Origin: Nereocystis luetkeana
Taxonomy: Eukaryota; Sar; Phaeophyceae; Laminariales; Laminariaceae
Assembly: GCA_031213475.1 (NCBI GenBank)
Contig: JARUPZ010000023.1
Coordinates: 8,078,157 to 8,142,156, forward strand
DNA length: 64,000 bases
Direction of reading: 5' to 3'
Every line of letters begins with the position of its first letter. The first letter of the stretch is position 1. A program made the position numbers and the translations under genes. Positions 25,701-32,300 of the stretch are shown here, piece by piece. Below the pieces are notes generated by a model that searched no databases, was not told where the DNA came from, and saw nothing but the letters and a program-made list of their open reading frames with translations.

Positions 25701-28700
25701 CAGGAAGGGGAGGCGGCGGGGTTGGTGTTGAACGCGCCGCGGGACAATGCCTGGGGTGGGGCCGCGAAGAAACCGGAGACGAAGAAGGGTCTCATGGAGA
25801 TTCAGGTGGGAAAGGTGGAGGGCGGGGGAGGGGGCGAAGAGGTGTGATCTTTAAATAGTTGCCTGCCTGAGACATGTCACCACTGACCAAGCATCCCTTT
25901 CGAGACGGAGATGGGGGGGGGTCGTTGTGAGTGGGCATCTGTGCACGGGGGTTGCTGAAAGCGGAGCGCTGGATGAGTGATTGTGGCGAACGTGTTTGCC
26001 ATGGGTGTCGTGCTTGGGGTAGGGAAGTGGGGTGGCGGGGGGAGGGGGGGGGAGGGTTTTTTTCACCGCAGGGGGGGGGGGGGCTTGTGTTGGTGTTGGT
26101 GTTGGCCTATGTCCGTATCAGTGAGTGTTGGGGAGGCTATCGGAGTTGGGTACACCCACTAACTTTGGTCGGTGTTGGTATATAGGTGTGTTGGTGTTGG
26201 TATCGATATCGTTGGCGCTGGAGCTGGTGTCGGTGTCTGCGGAGGGCGTTGGTGTACTGGCCCCTGCTGAGGTATCCCTGTTTTCTGATACAGCACTCGT
26301 GTGGGGTGTGGCTGTTGCCGAGCGCAGGAAGAGGAGAGCCGGCGCAGCCTCGAGGCGGAGCTGCAGCAGCGCCATCAGGCGGCCCTCCAGCTGCAGCAGC
26401 AGAAGCAACAGCAGCAGCAGCAGCAGCTTCAGGCGCAGCAGGCGCAGGTGTGGGCGAATGCCGACGTGTCTGAAGCGACTGTCGTAGCATACCTAGTATT
26501 GGTAGCAGGGTGTGTATTATGTAGAGGTCCTCCCCGGGCAAAATAACTCCTGGTACCAGGTAGTGAGTTTAACCCCTTTAGAACCGCAGTCCCGTTTTGG
26601 GGACTAACCAGTCAAATTTTAAATAGTTTGTCCCCAAAACGGGAGTGCGGTTCTATAGGGGTTAATTAATTAACAGGGGACGCCCCCCGCCCCCTCTCTC
26701 CGTTCCTCCGGATGCCCCTTTCACTCAGTTTTTGTTTCTGATTTTGTTCCGTCAACACGGTCATTTGTTCGGTTATTTGTTTAATTATTTTTTTAATTAT
26801 TTGTTGCGCCAAATTTGTTCCATTTTACGCCATCATCTGTGTGGAAAGGTTTTCATCGCCTGTTGTTTTGTTCCTCCGTGCCTTGGGTTACGATTTTTGC
26901 CGAACACCTTGCACTTGTCATCCGTCGACGTTCTCGGTAGGTCCAGCAGAAGGCGAGCCAGGCGCAGCAGCAGCGCTTGCAAGCTCAGCAGCTCCAGCAG
27001 CAGCAGCAGCAGCTTCAGCAGCAGCAGCAGCAGCAGCAAGAGCAGCGGGTAAGAGCTGTTGCCTAGGGCGCAGGGTGTACGGAGGAGAGATCACGCTTCT
27101 TCCCCAACTCGCGTACATACGATACACGGAGCGCTCCGACCTTGGCCATCCCCACCCCAACCCCACCTAACCCAACTTAGCCCAGCCCAGCCCAGCCCAA
27201 CCCAACCCAACCCAACCCAACCCAACCCAACCCCCAACGTCCACCCCCATCCCAATCACAACCCGCCCCCACCCAAACCCATTACCCGTAACATCTTCCC
27301 CAACCCGCCTCCCTTGTTTTTTTTTTTCGCTTGGCGGGGCAGGCGGCGGCAGAGGCGGCTCGCGCCCCCCCCGCGGACCCCACGCGCCCCCCCTCGCCCC
27401 TGGTCGGGCCCAGCGGAGAGCCGTTGGAGAAGCCGGCGGCGGAGAAACTTCAGCCGGTACCGTTGGCGGCGGCGGCGAGCGCAATCCCCGCGGGCCTCAA
27501 CCAGAAGGGCCGAAAGGTACTATTACGGGGGACCATAGTAACTAGGGCCATATATTGTTAGTAAAAATAGGTGAATATGTAGCGTTTTTTGTCTGTACCG
27601 TAGGTCCTATTTACTGCTGTGGTCCCCCGAAAATACTAGTATAGCATACTACCGCTGTAAACTTATGATACTGTTTCGTACGGCGTGTACTTTTTTATTC
27701 ACGAGTATTGATAGATGCTACTAGGACGGGCGTAATACGAGTGGTGTGATTGGTGGTATCCGAACCGTACGGGATATATGTACGTACGTTCGTACGTACG
27801 TGCTGGTGGGTATTTTCAAATGTTGTGATTTTATTCCAGTATGGTGTACCAGGTATGTTTTGGGGCGCGGGCTCTGCTTGTGTTTGTGGCTTCATGCTGA
27901 AAGCACGACCCATCATTCACCCCACCTTTCGAAAGGTTGCCGGGTCTCGCACGTGGCTCGTCTACCGTTAGACGCCCACTCTCCTCCCCTGAAATTATAT
28001 CAACTCATCGAAGCTGCCACCCATATGCAAGTCCGCCGCCTCACAAGCGGTTCTTAGTAGGCTGCAGCTCACCCTTCATGCGACTCGCCGGACACCTCAC
28101 GGCGCTTCGCGCTTGGTGTGCAAGCAATGTCTGCCTGGTCGCGGTGAACACCCGACATGCTCCGTCCCGGCATTGTAGGGATGCGAGGTTTATGGTTGTA
28201 CGACTATGGCCATGCATGAGATCGAGTACATATCTCCTATCGAGTACACCCCCCCCTCCCCTCCTCCCTCACCACCCTCCCTCCGATAGGCATACGAGAA
28301 GAAGATGAAGCAGGAGGCGGCCAAGGTGGTGGCGGCGGCAGCGGCGGCGCAGCAACAGCAGCAGCAGGCGTGGGGCAACGCCGCGGCTGCGGGCCCCAAA
28401 AAGGGCTTGGCTGAGATACAGGTGCCGCGCGGGGAGGGGAGGGGAGGGAAGGGAAGGGGGGGGGGCGTGGGGGGGGGCGGTACTCATTTTTCGCATCCTT
28501 TTCGAGACGGAGCACCTTTTTTACTCCTAATAAAAATGTCTCCAACAGGAGGGGAAGGGGTGGGGGGGGGAAAATAATGGCGCTCGCGTGTCTGCCTATC
28601 GACCGGCCCGCAGAGAGAGGCTGCGACGAGGGGTTTAGGGAGGGGGGGGAGGGCAGAGGGGGACGGGGCGGGGATGGAGATATGCATTGGGGGGGGGGGG

Positions 28701-29308
28701 GTGTGATGTGACCGGCAGCAATCCATGGGGGATGTGCCGAAAGTGGAGTATTGACTGATGTATCCATGTTTTTGGCATTTGGGGGCGATCGCTCGCGCTT
28801 GTCTTGACTGTGGCTCGCTTGGGTTGGTGTTCAGTTGGTTGATTGGCTCGTTCGTTCGTTGATTTGTTGATGGGTTTGTTGGTTGGTTGGTCGTCAGCCG
28901 TCTTGTTTTTTTGTTTTTTGTTCGTTGGCATCCTTTTCGGCGGTGCCAAGACTCACCAACACGAAAACCCCCACCCAATCACAGGCGGAAGAGGGCAAGC
29001 GCCAGGCGCAGAACGCTTTCCAGTCTCCCGGCCAAACCCAGGTGACGGTTGGTTGACTTTTTATGCACGTTTTACGAGGATCGTTTTTCGTTTGTTTTTT
29101 TTTCGTACGAGTAGTATCGTGGTGTGTTGGTGGTGGTGGTCTTGGTGTCCGTTCGTGTTGGTAATGTTAGTTTCTTTGTTGGTGTTTTTCGAGATGGTGG
29201 TGTTGGTGCTATTGGTATTGTTGGGGTGGTGTTGGTGTTTTAGGTGGTGGTGGTGGTGGTGATGTTCTTGACTTGTATGTCATGGCTTCTTGCCGGCGTT
29301 TCGGGCAG

Positions 29309-29360
<52 letters not shown>

Positions 29361-32300
29361 GCTGTTGTTGCTGTTGTTGCTGCTGTTTCTTGACTTGTTG
29401 GTGTTTTGTTGTTTAGCTGCCACTACGCCTGTTGCCGTTTGTTTCCCGTTGTGTTGCTGCCTCTAATGCTCGTAGTGCTGCTGCTGCCGCTGATCTCCTG
29501 TTTTCTTCTTTTTGGCGTGTGTGCTTGGCAAACTTCTACTCTCCGAGCAGGCCCTAGCGGAGGAGCACCGACGCCTGCGAGAAGCGGCAGCGGCAGCAGC
29601 CGGCGCGAGTACCGGACAGCAGCAGCACGGCGGCATCGCGGTGCCATGGGGGAAGGGAGGCGGGGGTGGCGGAGGCGGCGGCGGCGGCAACAAGCCTGCC
29701 CCATCTCTCCTCGAAATCCAGCAAGAGGAAGCCAGGGTAGCCAAGCAGCAGCAGCAGCAAGGTAAGCACATACGCTCTTCACTCGTAGTATACCGCGCTT
29801 CGACCCCTTTTGACTAGCCCCCCCCCCCCCCCCCCCCTGCAACACTTAACCTTTTGATAATATGTTAACGCGGAGAGAGGGGGCCTTGAAGACGCTCCCA
29901 GAAAACAGACCAGTATTTCTCCTTCCTGCTCGTTTATACCGGTAGATGGCATCTGTCAGACGGAATAGACATGAATATTCCGGTTGCGAGAGTCCTCGAG
30001 CGAGAGGAAGAACGGACCCGGGAGAACGGACTGGGTGGGACGCGGATGTCGTTGATAAAACATATCGTACAGTAGTTTTCCAGGGCTGATCGTAGGCCGT
30101 GACGCGACCCGCGAGGTTTTCAAAGTCTCACGGGTCGGCCCAGATCACCCCGACCCGACCCGACCCGACCCGACCCGACCCGAGGTTTGACCTCACCCAT
30201 GAACGTCCCTGGGTTTTTTTCGAGCGAAGCGAGTTGCTAATGCACACCGCAGCCAAACATATGGGGAGGTGGAAAGAGGCGGAGATCTGCGATGTCCGGC
30301 CCATTTTTTGTTTGTTTGTTTGATGAGTTCCTTTCACCAGCGCACAATAATTGACGACAGTTACCAACGTATATTAATATTCATATATAAGTGCTGTCTC
30401 ACGGTCGTCTGTATATGTATGTTATGTGCTTACGTAGATAAGTTTTTCGTCTTCTTGTTTTTTTGTTTTTTTTTGTTCCATGTTTTTCATCGCCAGCAGG
30501 CGCCGGCTTTAACAACGCCGCCAACAACTCCGGATGGGCTGCCCGACTTGGCGGAGGGCAGGCGCCCCCGGGAGGAGGGGCCGCGAGGGCGCAGCAGCCC
30601 CAGCCGGGCACCGCCGCCGCAGCCGCCGCCGCCAGCTGGCAGCAGATGCGGTCGCAGGCCCCGACGGTGCAGGCGGTGGCTGGCGCTGGAAGCGGAGGGG
30701 GGGGAGTTGCAACTACGATGGCCACCACTAGGGGGGGGGGGGGACAGGGTGACCTCATAGCCGCCACGTCTAACGCGGTCACGGTCACGGCTGGCGTTGG
30801 CGCAGGGGGGGGCGGGGATGGTGGGTTTTGGGAGACCCCCGCAAGGACTGCTGCGGCTCGCGCGGCGTCGCCCCCTGGCCGGGGAGGGGGAAGCGGGGGC
30901 GGGAGGGGAGCGGGGGGCGGGAAGGCCACTGCGGCGTTCGGAGGGTGAGGTTTCGTTGCGGCAGGGGTGCCGTTAGGGTGGAGGGGGGGAGGGGGGGAGG
31001 GGAGGGTACTCATGAAATGGCATGGCCGAAGTTGTTTGACCATTTTAGACCCTCGCATCCCTACAGTGCCTGGACGGAGCACATCGGGTTTTCACGGACC
31101 AGGCAGGGGAGGGGAGGGGAGGGGAGGGGGGCTCATTTATTGCTTGCCTAGCCATTTGACCATCGACCACGCATCGCTTTCGAGACGGAGCACCGTTTCC
31201 CTAGTCGGGACACGCCCAACATTTTGGGCGTTCTCTACGTTTTTTTCGATGTCATTACGAGTACTTGGAAAAAAAATCGCCTACCAAGGCGCTCACCTTA
31301 AGTCGCTTCCTGTTTCTCCTTTTTATTGGCCATTATATAGAACTACATACTTAGATCACAACCCCTGAGCGTGCTCGGTTGGTGTATCCCTGGCCTCTCA
31401 GAGCTCCCACTTCCAAACCGCCTCCTTTCATTACTTGCCGGACCTTTCCAGCAGTTCTTTGTTTTGTTGGTCCTTTCTTCTTTTTTTCTTCTTTCGTTTC
31501 GTGTGCGTGCGTGTTCTCCGAGCACGGCATCGCGGGAGGACCCGGCACCGTCGCGGGTGCCAGCGGGTGCTGGCGGGTAGAGGGGGGGTTGCAAGGAGCG
31601 CGGTCGCCGCTTTCGTGCCTAGGCGTCGCGTGTGCCTCGAGACACGAGAGATGCATGAACGGGCTTTGTCTGGCTTCGATTTACGATTGTTGATAGAGTA
31701 TGTACGAGTTTATAAAGGTCGTTCGGGAGGGCAAGATAATACTTAAGCGGTGCTTATTTTTGCGACCACGCTGAAGTTGAAAGAGGGAGGTGTGCAGTTT
31801 GAACACCAACGTTATCGAGCTGGCGAACGACGGCTACGGTGAGCACCGGGCTTCACGCGGGGCGGGCGACGGGGCTGATTGTGGCAGAGAGTGATAAAAG
31901 CTTCACTCGGACCGAATCGGTAGCGAGGTGGTCGCGAGAGGGGCGGGCGGCGTACAAGGCTGAGAGAGAAGCTCTTCTGTGTGCGATTTTTTTTTTTCTT
32001 CTTTTCGACCGGGTGTAAGGGGTTCCAATCAGGCAGAAAAATATTACACGAGAGGGGACGGGGATTTTTTTCCTTTCCGAGTTCTCGGTTTCATTTTCAT
32101 TGTGTTTGCTGCTGTGCCGTGCTGTGCTTTCGCTTTCTTCGTACACACAGTACAGACATACCAGGTAGAGCGTATCGAAAGAAGAAAATAAGTACAGAGA
32201 GTAGAACCCTACATGGGGTATATGTACGTACGTACGGCGACGCGAAGCGTATATGTGGCATCCAAGCTGACGTCGGAGCTGTTTTTCCTGAAGCATGGCG

